This document shows, in pieces, positions 27,210 to 35,793 of a stretch of DNA of 64,000 nt (position 1 is the stretch's first letter; every line of letters starts with the position of its first letter). A program made the translations under genes and the position numbers. Under the pieces are notes generated by a model. The model ran no database searches, had not been told where the DNA came from, and worked only from the letters and a program-made list of their open reading frames with translations. The stretch comes from Pseudomonas sp. NC02 (GTDB lineage Bacteria > Pseudomonadota > Gammaproteobacteria > Pseudomonadales > Pseudomonadaceae), in NCBI RefSeq assembly GCF_002874965.1, contig NZ_CP025624.1:4650001-4714000 (forward strand), read 5' to 3'.

Positions 27210-28547
27210 TCAGCTGGCGGTGGCCAGCAACACGTCCTGCACCGAACGGCTCTTGCCGCGGCTGCGGTCGTGTTCGTACAGCGACGCGGCAATCTCGTCG
27301 GCACGGATCGGCAGGATCGACAGCAAGGTATCGCTCAGGCCATGGCTGGCCTGGCTGAAGCCCTGCATGTAGATGCCGGCCTTGCAGCGCTCGTCGGTGA
27401 CGATGCGGTAGTCGCGGCTGACTTCAAAGTCGCCCATATAGTCGGCCAACGGTGCGAGCAACTGACGATGCATCTGGCGCTCGTAACCGGTGGCCAGTAC
27501 GACGGCATCGTAATGGTTGAGGCTGGTTTCGCCGGTGGCGTTGTTGCGCAGCGCCAACTCCACACCCAGCGGCCCGGCCGTGGCTTTTTCCACGGTGGTC
27601 AGGGTACGGAACGCGTGACGGGCAATGCCGGAAACTTTCTGGCGGTAGAAGATCCCGTAGATGCGCTCGATCAGGTCCAGGTCCACCACCGAATAGTTGG
27701 TGTTGTGGTACTCGTTGACCAGGCGCTCGCGCTCGCTGCCGTTCTGCTGGAACACCAGGTCGGTGAACTCCGGCGAGAACACTTCGTTGACGAACGGGCT
27801 GTCATCCGCAGGCTTGAGGGCCGAGCCGCGCAGGATCATGTCGACCTGCACCGACGGGAAGCTGTCGTTGAGGTCGATAAACGCCTCGGCTGCGCTCTGG
27901 CCACCACCGATGATCGCGATGCGCATCGGCTTGCCGTCGACACACGGTTGCTGGGCCATGCGTTCCAGGTACTGGGAGTGATGGAACACCCGACCGTCAT
28001 CCTTGAGCGCCTTGAACGACGCCGGAATACGCGGCGTACCACCGGCGCTGACCACCACCGAGCGGGTGGTGCGCACGTGCTGTTCACCCTGGGCGTCCCG
28101 GGAAATCACCCGCAGCGCCTCTACCTGCTGCTGATGCAGGATCGGCTCGATGGCCAGCACTTCCTCGCCGTAGCGGCTTTGCGCCTGGAACTGCCCGGAA
28201 ACCCAGCGCAGGTAGTCGTTGTACTCCATGCGGCACGGATAGAAGGTACCCAGGTTGATGAAATCCACCAGGCGCCCGTGGGCTTTCAAGTAATTGACGA
28301 AGGAATAAGGGCTGGTGGGATTGCGCAGGGTCACCAGGTCCTTGAGGAAGGAAATCTGCAATTCACTCTGGGTGACCAGGGTGTTGCCGTGCCAGCGGTA
28401 GTCGGCCTGTTTGTCGAGGAACAGCACGTCCAGTTTGCCCTGGGCTTTCTCGCGTTCCTGCAGGGCGATGGCCAGCGCCAGGTTCGAAGGGCCGAACCCG
28501 ATACCGATCAGGTCGTGAACGGCGGGCGATGCAATTGCCTGTGTCAT
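27210..28547 (-). CDS. pvdA: L-ornithine N5-monooxygenase PvdA
   Basis: 445 residues from the ATG at 28547 (AGAGGA ten bases before it); the upstream in-frame ATG at 28616 gives an extension unlike the family. FAD motif GIGFGPSNLALAIAL is near residue 15, the NADPH motif IIGGGQSAAEAF near 215, and the ATGYE substrate motif near 385. The enzyme hydroxylates the side-chain nitrogen of ornithine, giving the hydroxamate precursor of pyoverdine. Its promoter holds a perfect PvdS site. It lies beside fpvI, as in P. aeruginosa. Confidence 0.96.
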   Translation of the reverse strand: MTQAIASPAVHDLIGIGFGPSNLALAIALQEREKAQGKLDVLFLDKQADYRWHGNTLVTQSELQISFLKDLVTLRNPTSPYSFVNYLKAHGRLVDFINLGTFYPCRMEYNDYLRWVSGQFQAQSRYGEEVLAIEPILHQQQVEALRVISRDAQGEQHVRTTRSVVVSAGGTPRIPASFKALKDDGRVFHHSQYLERMAQQPCVDGKPMRIAIIGGGQSAAEAFIDLNDSFPSVQVDMILRGSALKPADDSPFVNEVFSPEFTDLVFQQNGSERERLVNEYHNTNYSVVDLDLIERIYGIFYRQKVSGIARHAFRTLTTVEKATAGPLGVELALRNNATGETSLNHYDAVVLATGYERQMHRQLLAPLADYMGDFEVSRDYRIVTDERCKAGIYMQGFSQASHGLSDTLLSILPIRADEIAASLYEHDRSRGKSRSVQDVLLATAS

Positions 28548-28637
28548 TCCAGTGTCCTCTGGATAAGCCCCGTGGCAGTGGGGCGGGAAAGCCTCAGAGA
28601 CCTGAAGGCACAGCAACAGGTCGTGTGTTGATAGGAG

Positions 28638-28661
28638 ACGAGGACAATGAAATAAAATTTA
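28638..28661 (-). promoter_or_regulatory. PvdS (iron-starvation sigma) promoter of pvdA
   Basis: On the minus strand the site reads TAAAT, 16 bases, CGT, an exact match to the known PvdS recognition pattern. It begins 14 bases downstream of the fpvI stop and 91 bases upstream of the pvdA start, so pvdA has its own iron-starvation promoter. Confidence 0.9.
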
Positions 28662-28674
28662 GCTAACGCTGGAA

Positions 28675-29157
28675 TCAGTGCGCATCCCACTCACGCATGC
28701 GCGCCCGGCAATGCTTCATGGCATTGACGATGTGTTTTTCCACCAGCGCGCGGGAAATACCCAGGCGCTCGGCGATTTGCAGGTGGGACAGGCCGTCGAG
28801 CTTGCGCAGCAGGAAGCTGTCACGGCAGAGCGGCGGCAACTCGGCCAGCGCGCGCTCAAGCATTTCCAGGCGCTGGCCGTGGTCCAGGCAGTGATGGGGC
28901 GAAGACAGCGAAAAACGCTCCTCGCTGTCGAGTACTTCCAGGGGTTCATCCTGGCGCAGGGCGTTGCGCCGATGCCCGTCAATCACCAGGTTCAGCGCCG
29001 TGCGATAGAGAAACGCCCGGGGCTGCTCGATCGGGACCTCACTGGCACGCCCCAGCACCCGCACATAAGCGTCATGCACCACATCTTCGGCCACCTGACG
29101 GTTGCCCAGCTTGGCGTTGAGGAAACACACCAGCTCGCGATAGTAGTTTTCCAACAT
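28675..29157 (-). CDS. fpvI: ECF sigma factor FpvI
   Basis: 160 residues from the ATG at 29157; the extension to 29310 runs through the Fur-like promoter. Sigma region 2 covers about 1-70 (GNRQVAEDVVHDAYVRVL) and region 4 about 100-150 (LPPLCRDSFLLRKLDGLSHLQIAERLG). It belongs to the FecI/iron-starvation group. Size and position between pvdA and pvdR match P. aeruginosa FpvI, which drives fpvA when ferripyoverdine binds. The anti-sigma gene fpvR, normally next to it, is not present between here and pvdR. PvdS itself is longer (about 187 residues) and must lie elsewhere. Confidence 0.85.
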   Translation of the reverse strand: MLENYYRELVCFLNAKLGNRQVAEDVVHDAYVRVLGRASEVPIEQPRAFLYRTALNLVIDGHRRNALRQDEPLEVLDSEERFSLSSPHHCLDHGQRLEMLERALAELPPLCRDSFLLRKLDGLSHLQIAERLGISRALVEKHIVNAMKHCRARMREWDAH

Positions 29158-29240
29158 GACTCCCGACCGCCTGTAGGCGGCATTAGGTCCTTTGAGTACG
29201 AAGATAACGGCCGATGCGATGATGGCAGTTTGAGGTGCGT

Positions 29241-29262
29241 GTAATTTATAGTAATTCTCATC
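29241..29262 (-). promoter_or_regulatory. Fur-box-like site upstream of fpvI
   Basis: On the minus strand GATGAGAATTACTATAAATT extends to 22 bases and resembles the Fur consensus in its GAGAAT half. It sits 84-105 bases upstream of the fpvI start. Direct Fur repression of an iron-starvation sigma gene is the established arrangement in this pathway. The second half is degenerate. Confidence 0.6.
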
Positions 29263-29335
29263 TAGTTTTAAACAAGACTTGCAACGCCGGCCAATTATTT
29301 TGCCTGACACACCTGTAACGGCATATGTAACGGCC

Positions 29336-29359
29336 TAAATCCCCGGACAATTTCCTCGT
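29336..29359 (+). promoter_or_regulatory. PvdS promoter of pvdR-pvdT-opmQ
   Basis: TAAAT at 29336-29340, 16 bases, CGT at 29357-29359: an exact PvdS pattern, 55 bases upstream of the pvdR ATG. It shows that the efflux operon is expressed with the biosynthesis genes. Confidence 0.9.
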
Positions 29360-29413
29360 CTACCTGTCAGCTTCCCGCTCCTGCGGGCCGATCTTTCCTG
29401 GCTGGAACTCTGC

Positions 29414-30586
29414 ATGAAACGTCCTCGACCTGCCCGACGCGCCCTGCTTGTGGTCGCGTGCCTGATCCCCGTCATCGCTTTAGCTGCCTGGCAGGTCCTG
29501 CCGCCGGGCCGGGACAAGCTGGCGACCGTCACCGTGACCCGGGGCGATATCGAAAGCAGCGTCACGGCCCTGGGCACCCTGCAACCCCGGCGCTACGTCG
29601 ACGTGGGCGCCCAGGCGTCCGGACAGATCCAGAAGATTCACGTCGAGGCCGGTGCCCAGGTCAAGGAAGGCCAATTGCTGGTAGAGATCGACCCCTCCAC
29701 GCAAAAAGCCAAGCTCGATGCCAGCCGCTACGCCATCGAGAACCTGGAGGCCCAGTTGCAGGAGCAACGGGCCCAGCACGAACTGGCCCGCCAGAAGTAC
29801 CAGCGCCAGCAACGCCTGGAAGCCGGTAACGCCACCCGGGAAGAAGACGTGCAAACTGCCAGGGCCGAACTGAGCGCCACCCAGGCGCGGGTCGACATGT
29901 TCCTGGCGCAGATTCGCCAGGCCAAGGCCAGCCTGCGCAGTGACGAGGCAGAGTTGGGCTACACGCGCATTTATGCGCCAATGAGCGGCACCGTGGTCGC
30001 GGTGGACGCCCGGGAAGGCCAGACACTCAACGCCCAGCAGCAAACCCCGCTGATCCTGCGGATCGCCAAGCTTTCGCCGATGACCGTATGGGCCGAAGTC
30101 TCGGAAGCCGACATCGGCCATGTCAAACCCGGCATGACGGCCTACTTCACCACCCTGAGCGGCGGCAGCCGGCGCTGGACCAGCACCGTACGGCAGATTT
30201 TGCCGATCCCGCCCAAGCCGCTCAACGAAACCAGCCAGGGCGGTGGCAGCCCGAGCAGCGCCAGCAAAAGCGGCACCGGGCGAGTGGTGCTTTACACGGT
30301 GCTGCTGGACGTCGACAACACCGATAACGCCTTGATGGCGGAAATGACCGCCCAGGTATTCTTCGTCGCCGGCCAGGCCAGGGACACCCTGACCGCGCCG
30401 GTCGCCGCCCTGCAAGGCAGCCTCGGCGGCGACAAACAGATCGCCCGCGTGGTGGCGAAAAACGGCAGCATCGAGCAACGCGAAATCCGCCTGGGCCTCA
30501 GCGACCGCCTGCGAGTCCAGGTGCTGGAAGGCCTGAACGAAGGCGATCACCTGCTGATCGGCCCGGCCGATGGCAGCGGAGGTTGA
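29414..30586 (+). CDS. pvdR: Periplasmic adaptor PvdR of the PvdRT-OpmQ efflux pump
   Basis: 390 residues, MacA-like. A single N-terminal membrane anchor covers about 9-28. A barrel-sandwich/lipoyl half (GTLQPRRYVDVGAQASGQI) comes next, then a long alpha-helical hairpin (about 95-185), then the second lipoyl half (LGYTRIYAPMSGTVVAVD) and a beta-barrel. It links the inner-membrane ATPase PvdT to the outer-membrane channel OpmQ. In P. aeruginosa the pump secretes new pyoverdine and recycles it from the periplasm. Its stop directly abuts the pvdT ATG. Confidence 0.95.
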   Translation: MKRPRPARRALLVVACLIPVIALAAWQVLPPGRDKLATVTVTRGDIESSVTALGTLQPRRYVDVGAQASGQIQKIHVEAGAQVKEGQLLVEIDPSTQKAKLDASRYAIENLEAQLQEQRAQHELARQKYQRQQRLEAGNATREEDVQTARAELSATQARVDMFLAQIRQAKASLRSDEAELGYTRIYAPMSGTVVAVDAREGQTLNAQQQTPLILRIAKLSPMTVWAEVSEADIGHVKPGMTAYFTTLSGGSRRWTSTVRQILPIPPKPLNETSQGGGSPSSASKSGTGRVVLYTVLLDVDNTDNALMAEMTAQVFFVAGQARDTLTAPVAALQGSLGGDKQIARVVAKNGSIEQREIRLGLSDRLRVQVLEGLNEGDHLLIGPADGSGG

Positions 30587-32557
30587 ATGTCGACCCCACT
30601 GATCGAACTCAAGGGCATCCGCAAATCCTACGGCGGCGGCGACACGCCGCAGGTTGATGTGCTGCGCGGCATCGACCTGGCGATCCATGCCGGGGAATTC
30701 GTGGCGATTGTCGGCGCCTCCGGCTCCGGCAAATCCACGCTGATGAATATCCTCGGCTGCCTCGACCGCCCCACCGAGGGCGACTACCTGTTCGCCGGGG
30801 AAAACGTCGCCCGGCTCGACAGCGACGAACTCGCCTGGCTGCGCCGCGAGGCCTTCGGTTTCGTGTTCCAGGGCTATCACCTGATCCCATCCGGCTCGGC
30901 CCAGGAAAACGTCGAGATGCCGGCGATCTATGCCGGCATCAGCGCCGCCGAACGCCATGCCCGCGCCAAGGCCCTGCTCACGCGCCTGGGCCTGGCCGAG
31001 CGCACCGGCAACCGCCCGCACCAGCTTTCCGGCGGCCAGCAACAGCGGGTGTCGATTGCCCGGGCGTTGATGAACGGCGGGCATATCATCCTCGCCGACG
31101 AACCCACCGGCGCCCTCGACAGCCACAGCGGCGCGGAGGTCATGACCCTGCTGGACGAACTGGCCAGCCAGGGCCACGTGGTCATCCTGATCACCCACGA
31201 CCGCGAAGTCGCGGCGCGGGCCAATCGCATCATCGAGATCCGCGACGGGCTGATCATCAGCGACTCTGCCGACACCAGCGAGACGCCCCCCGTGGCCATC
31301 TCCGGCGCGTTGCAAGCCGTGGACCTGCGCCAGCGCCTGGCCGATGGCGCCGAGCACAACGGCGCCTGGAAAGCCGAGCTGCTGGATGCCGTGCAAGCCG
31401 CGTGGCGGGTGATGTGGATCAACCGTTTTCGCACGGCGCTGACGCTGCTGGGGATCATCATCGGCGTGGCGTCGGTGGTGGTGATGCTGGCGGTGGGCGA
31501 AGGCAGCAAGCGCCAGGTGATGGCGCAGATGGGCGCTTTCGGCTCCAATATCCTCTACGTCAGCGGGTCGGCGCCCAACCCGCGCACACCACCCGGCGTG
31601 ATCACCCTCAACGACGTGGCCGCCCTGGCGGCCCTGCCTCAGGTCAAGCGCATCATGCCGGTGAACGGCGCAGAGGCCGGCGTTCGCTTTGGCAACGTCG
31701 ACCATATGGCGTATGTCGGGGGCAATGACACCAATTTCCCGGCCATTTTCAACTGGCCAGTGGTCGAGGGGAGTTACTTCACCGAGGCCGACGAGCGCGC
31801 CGGAGCCACGGTGGCAGTGATCGGCAAACGGGTACGCGACAAGTTGTTCAAGGATGTGACCGACCCGATCGGGCAATACATCCTGATCGAAAACGTTCCA
31901 TTCCAGGTGGTCGGTGTGCTCGCCGAAAAAGGCGCCAGCTCCGGCGACAAAGACAGCGACGACCGTATCGCCATCCCCTACTCTGCCGCCAGCGTGCGCT
32001 TGTTCGGCAGCTATAACCCCGAATACGTAGTGATTGCCGCCGCCGACGCGCGCAACGTGCACGACGCCGAACAGGCTATCAATCAGTTGTTGCTGCGCCT
32101 GCACAACGGCAAGCACGACTTTGAACTGACCAACAATGCCGCGATGATCCAGGCCGAGGCACGCACCCAGAACACCTTGTCGCTGATGCTCGGCTCGATT
32201 GCCGCGATCTCACTGCTGGTGGGCGGTATCGGCGTGATGAACATCATGCTGATGACCGTACGCGAGCGCACGCGGGAGATCGGCATCCGCATGGCCACCG
32301 GCGCGCGGCAGCGGGATATCCTGCGCCAGTTCCTCACCGAAGCGGTGATGCTTTCGGTGGTCGGCGGCGTCACCGGCATCGGCCTGGCCCTGCTGGTGGG
32401 CGGCGTGCTCATCCTCAGCAACGTGGCCGTCGCGTTCTCGATTCCGGCCGCCGTGGGGGCCTTCTTCTGCGCCCTGGTCACCGGCGTTATCTTCGGTTTC
32501 ATGCCGGCCCGCAAAGCCGCTCGACTTGACCCGGTCAAGGCCCTTACCAGTGAATGA
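30587..32557 (+). CDS. pvdT: MacB-type ABC exporter PvdT
   Basis: 656 residues. The N-terminal ATPase has Walker [13 protein letters not shown] (near 40), signature [15 protein letters not shown] (near 145) and Walker [13 protein letters not shown] linker of about 50 residues follows. Then come one transmembrane helix near 285 ([19 protein letters not shown]), a large periplasmic domain (about 310-530), and three C-terminal helices of the FtsX type. This MacB topology fits mechanotransmission of periplasmic substrate through PvdR and OpmQ. It runs on directly from pvdR. Confidence 0.96.
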   Translation: MSTPLIELKGIRKSYGGGDTPQVDVLRGIDLAIHAGEFVAIVGASGSGKSTLMNILGCLDRPTEGDYLFAGENVARLDSDELAWLRREAFGFVFQGYHLIPSGSAQENVEMPAIYAGISAAERHARAKALLTRLGLAERTGNRPHQLSGGQQQRVSIARALMNGGHIILADEPTGALDSHSGAEVMTLLDELASQGHVVILITHDREVAARANRIIEIRDGLIISDSADTSETPPVAISGALQAVDLRQRLADGAEHNGAWKAELLDAVQAAWRVMWINRFRTALTLLGIIIGVASVVVMLAVGEGSKRQVMAQMGAFGSNILYVSGSAPNPRTPPGVITLNDVAALAALPQVKRIMPVNGAEAGVRFGNVDHMAYVGGNDTNFPAIFNWPVVEGSYFTEADERAGATVAVIGKRVRDKLFKDVTDPIGQYILIENVPFQVVGVLAEKGASSGDKDSDDRIAIPYSAASVRLFGSYNPEYVVIAAADARNVHDAEQAINQLLLRLHNGKHDFELTNNAAMIQAEARTQNTLSLMLGSIAAISLLVGGIGVMNIMLMTVRERTREIGIRMATGARQRDILRQFLTEAVMLSVVGGVTGIGLALLVGGVLILSNVAVAFSIPAAVGAFFCALVTGVIFGFMPARKAARLDPVKALTSE

Positions 32558-32564
32558 TCGCCCT

Positions 32565-33974
32565 ATGAAAGTGTCCCTGACCCTCCTCGCCGCCAGCCTG
32601 CTGCTGGCCGCCTGCAGCAGCCCCGCACCGCGTCCGGGCGCAGGCATGCAAACACCGCCCGCCTGGCACAGCGCAAGCGACGCAACGGCGCTGCGGGCCA
32701 ACCAGCAATGGTGGACAAGCTTCGACAGCCCCCAGCTCAACCAACTGATCGAACGGGCCCGCAGCGGCAGTTACGACCTGGCCAGCGCCATGGCCCGAGT
32801 GCGCCAGGCCCAGGCCAGCGCAGTGATAGCCGGCGCACCGTTGCTGCCTGAACTCACCGGCGCGTTCAATGCAAACCGCCAGAAGCTGCTGCGGGGCAAG
32901 GGCTACAGCCAGCTGGATGCCACCAGCAGCAACAAGGCCGTGGATTACTTCGATGCGCGCCTGAGCGCCACTTACGAAATTGATTTCTGGGGTGGCAAGC
33001 GCGCCGCCCGGGACAGCGCCGTGGAAGAGGTGCGCGCCAGCGAGTTCGACCAGGCCACCGTGGAACTGACCCTGCTCAGCGGTGTTGCGACCAGCTATAC
33101 CCAGTGGCTGTCATTGCGTGAGCAACTGCGCATCGCCCAACTCAACCTGGACAACGCCCAAAACGTGTTGAAGCTGGTGCAGACTCGCCACGATGCAGGC
33201 TCCGCCACCGCCCTGGAACTGGCCCAGCAAAAAAGCCTCGTGGCCGCACAACAACGCCAACTGCCGCTGGCACAGCAACAGGCCGACGAGGCCTTGATCA
33301 GCCTCGCGGCACTGCTGGGCACACCGGTGCAGGACCTGCACCTGGCCCCGCAACCCTTCGCCCAATTGAACTGGCCGGGCATCGCCGCCGGTGTTCCCAG
33401 CCAACTGCTCAGCCGCCGTCCCGACATCGCCAGTGCCGAGGCCCGGCTGGCAGCAGCCCAGGCAGACGTCACCGTCGCCCGGGCAGCCATGTTGCCCACC
33501 CTCACCCTCAGTGCCGACCTTGGCTCGGGCGCCAACAAGCTCGCCGACGTAGTGCGCAGCCCGTTCTACAACCTCACTTCCGGCCTGGTCGCACCGATCT
33601 TCAACAATGGCCGCCTGAGCGCCGAGCGGGACAAGGCCCGGGCGCGCCAGGATGAGCTGCTGCAGACGTACCGGGGAGCGATCATCAATGGCTTTGCCGA
33701 TGTGGAAAAAGCCCTGAGCAGCATTCGCGGGCTGGATGCGCAGCGTCAGTGGCAGAGCGAGGAACTGAGGGAGGCGCAGACTGCCTTTGAGATTGCCCAG
33801 AGCCGCTATGAAGCCGGGGCGGAGGACTTGCTGACGGTGCTGGAGACGCAGCGCACGTTATATGCGGCGCAGGACATGAATGTGCAATTACGCCGATCGC
33901 GGCTGAACGCAAGCATTGCGTTGTATAAGGCACTGGGGGGCGGCTGGCAGGTGCCAGCAAGCACAATCAACTGA
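32565..33974 (+). CDS. opmQ: Outer-membrane channel lipoprotein OpmQ
   Basis: 469 residues from the ATG at 32565, eight bases after the pvdT stop. A lipoprotein signal (LLLAACSS) puts the acylated Cys at about residue 17. The rest is a TolC-like duplicated repeat: two OEP domains with long helices, and YEIDFWGGKRAARD and LLSRRPDIASAEARLAAAQADV as NodT-family markers. It forms the outer-membrane exit of the PvdRT pump. The upstream frame extension (MTRSRPLP...) overlaps pvdT and lacks a signal, so the later start is preferred. Confidence 0.94.
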   Translation: MKVSLTLLAASLLLAACSSPAPRPGAGMQTPPAWHSASDATALRANQQWWTSFDSPQLNQLIERARSGSYDLASAMARVRQAQASAVIAGAPLLPELTGAFNANRQKLLRGKGYSQLDATSSNKAVDYFDARLSATYEIDFWGGKRAARDSAVEEVRASEFDQATVELTLLSGVATSYTQWLSLREQLRIAQLNLDNAQNVLKLVQTRHDAGSATALELAQQKSLVAAQQRQLPLAQQQADEALISLAALLGTPVQDLHLAPQPFAQLNWPGIAAGVPSQLLSRRPDIASAEARLAAAQADVTVARAAMLPTLTLSADLGSGANKLADVVRSPFYNLTSGLVAPIFNNGRLSAERDKARARQDELLQTYRGAIINGFADVEKALSSIRGLDAQRQWQSEELREAQTAFEIAQSRYEAGAEDLLTVLETQRTLYAAQDMNVQLRRSRLNASIALYKALGGGWQVPASTIN

Positions 33975-33980
33975 ATGAAA

Positions 33981-33996
33981 GCCGGGCTTGCCCGGC
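33981..33996. terminator. Short hairpin between convergent opmQ and pvdP
   Basis: GCCGGGC-TT-GCCCGGC forms a compact stem in the 44-bp space between the two convergent genes. No T run follows on either strand, so termination here is only a possibility. Confidence 0.35.
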
Positions 33997-34018
33997 CCCA
34001 GCCGTTGAGCGGCGCGCT

Positions 34019-35647
34019 TTAGAGCACCCGCTCCTTGACCTTCAAATGGCGCGCGTACCAGGGACGCTTCGGCACCTTGCGAAACAGCCCGGCCAGCCTG
34101 TCCTCATCCGCCCCGAAGGTAATCCGCAGCGCCAGCTTCATGGTTTCCGGGTCCATCTCCATCGACTTGCCCATCTGCAAACCCGGCGTGGTGCTGCAAC
34201 CATGGGTGTCCGGCCCCAGCCACGGGTCATCCACCTCCACCCAGCGCCCCGGCGCAAACCAGGGCACGCCGTTGACTTCCAGCCGGCTCACTTCACCCGG
34301 ATGAAAACGCTCGTGGGCACGAAACCAATCCTCGATGCGGTCATCGATCCAACCATGAAAACGCCAGAACACCGGATTCACGTGAGAAGAAAACGGATCT
34401 CCAAGGAAGTCATTCTCTGCCACGTACCAACGCGCGGCAAAGTCAGCCGGGTCCCGTGCAAAAGGCACCGGCGCGCCGTTGGACGGGTCCCGCGGCACCG
34501 AGGCCCAGCGCATATGCAGCCAGTCGTGCAGGCCCAGCTCCACCTCAGAGCCGAACTGCCCCAATGTGAGTTTCGCCAGGTAGCGCGGGTCGCGGTACTG
34601 CGACTCCCAGACCTCAAAGTTACTGTGGTAAGTCTCGGCCGCCTTGATATCGCTGACCCACTGGGTATACGCACTGTCATTCGCCGCCATCCAGGTAGGC
34701 GGCAACGCGAAACCGTCATGATTGTCGAAATAACGCACAAACCCCTGGCGATCACGCTCCAGCCCCGGCTGTGGCTGAGGGAAGTACGTCCACGATGGCA
34801 AGTCCTGCATCGAACGTGCGGCGCCCAGCATGTGCCGATGCATGAAAAAGAAGTCGATGCCCGAACCGTTGCGATCCTTGCGCGGCCCCCGTGCATCGCG
34901 CTCCCGGTCACGCGGACCAGGCTGCCAGCCGATCCCCCGCAAGGCATTACGCTTGTCTTCGGAGAGTTTGTGCCACTGGTCACGGGAAGCGTGCCAGAGC
35001 TGGTGAAACAGGCGATGTTCGGGAGCAATCAACCAGGCCAATAGAACCGGGTTGAGACCGATGCGCTCACGCGCCTCGGGAAACAGCCGCTTGGTGGCGA
35101 CAAAATGATTGTCCCGTTCGAGCAGGGCCAATGGGCGGTCCAGGCTGAGGATCTGCCCACTCAGGGTGCCGCTGCCGGCGTTACCGAATTCGGCCCAGAC
35201 TTCATCAAGGGTCATTGTGAACTCGTAGGCCGGAGCCCCGTCCACGGCATCGCGGTCGATCAGGCGCCAGTACAGATGCGCCCCGTCGCCGGGAGTCAGG
35301 TCACCCAACACACGATAGCGCGGCTCGCCGTCGGCACGCAGTTGTTCGCCAGTGTCGAGGTAGCCCCGCAGGCCACGCCCACGCGGGGCAACGTCGAGGA
35401 GCAATTCCAGGCCTTCCAGGGGCAAGCCTTTCAGGCCGGCATCGCGGCCTGCCAACTGCACATGCCAAACGCCACGCAGGCTGTCCGCCAAATGCTGGCC
35501 GGCGGTGTCTGCCAGATCCACCGTGGCTTCGCCCGGGGTAATCGGAAACTCTTCACGCGTCAGCTCGCGATGGGCATAAAAGGCCGCAGGCACTGCAGCG
35601 CCAGTCAGCGCCAGGCCGGCGATGAACCCTCGTCGAGAAATCGTCAT
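34019..35647 (-). CDS. pvdP: Tyrosinase PvdP (pyoverdine chromophore maturation)
   Basis: 542 residues from the ATG at 35647, close to P. aeruginosa PvdP; two upstream ATGs would only lengthen the leader. The N-terminus is a Tat signal with SRRGFIAG and a hydrophobic core, so the folded copper enzyme is exported to the periplasm. Type-3 copper ligands lie in HQLWH (near 215), HRHM (near 270), HDWLH and NPVFWRFHGWID (near 435). It oxidises the ferribactin/dihydropyoverdine tyrosine ring to close the chromophore. It is divergent from pvdM, and both promoters carry PvdS sites. Confidence 0.95.
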   Translation of the reverse strand: MTISRRGFIAGLALTGAAVPAAFYAHRELTREEFPITPGEATVDLADTAGQHLADSLRGVWHVQLAGRDAGLKGLPLEGLELLLDVAPRGRGLRGYLDTGEQLRADGEPRYRVLGDLTPGDGAHLYWRLIDRDAVDGAPAYEFTMTLDEVWAEFGNAGSGTLSGQILSLDRPLALLERDNHFVATKRLFPEARERIGLNPVLLAWLIAPEHRLFHQLWHASRDQWHKLSEDKRNALRGIGWQPGPRDRERDARGPRKDRNGSGIDFFFMHRHMLGAARSMQDLPSWTYFPQPQPGLERDRQGFVRYFDNHDGFALPPTWMAANDSAYTQWVSDIKAAETYHSNFEVWESQYRDPRYLAKLTLGQFGSEVELGLHDWLHMRWASVPRDPSNGAPVPFARDPADFAARWYVAENDFLGDPFSSHVNPVFWRFHGWIDDRIEDWFRAHERFHPGEVSRLEVNGVPWFAPGRWVEVDDPWLGPDTHGCSTTPGLQMGKSMEMDPETMKLALRITFGADEDRLAGLFRKVPKRPWYARHLKVKERVL

Positions 35648-35692
35648 TGCTTTACCTGTGTCAGCCATCAAGCAGGCTTTATCCAAGCTAGA

Positions 35693-35716
35693 ACGTTCGC
35701 TGACAGGGGAAATTTA
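35693..35716 (-). promoter_or_regulatory. PvdS promoter of pvdP
   Basis: Minus-strand TAAAT, 16 bases (TTCCCCTGTCAGCGAA), CGT: an exact match, 46 bases upstream of the chosen pvdP start. It is back to back with the pvdM site, with 19 bases between. Confidence 0.9.
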
Positions 35717-35735
35717 GCACCGCGCCTCCCAGGCT

Positions 35736-35759
35736 TAAATTTTCCCGCCCATCGCTCGT
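35736..35759 (+). promoter_or_regulatory. PvdS promoter of pvdM-pvdN-pvdO
   Basis: TAAAT at 35736-35740, 16 bases, CGT at 35757-35759, 34 bases upstream of the pvdM start. It forms a divergent PvdS promoter pair with the pvdP site. Confidence 0.9.
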
Positions 35760-35793
35760 TCATCCCAGATAGCAAAGGCCTCAACTGACTGAG

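Noticed and set aside
28675..29157. Could this sigma factor be PvdS?
   Set aside because: It is about 160 residues against about 187 for PvdS, lacks the PvdS N-terminus as I recall it, and sits exactly where fpvI lies in P. aeruginosa.
29480..32116. Open frame of 878 codons on the minus strand opposite pvdR and pvdT
   Set aside because: Antisense shadow; the + strand carries full ABC-exporter motifs, and the minus frame has no domain, no plausible start signal and a His/Gln/Asp-rich composition.
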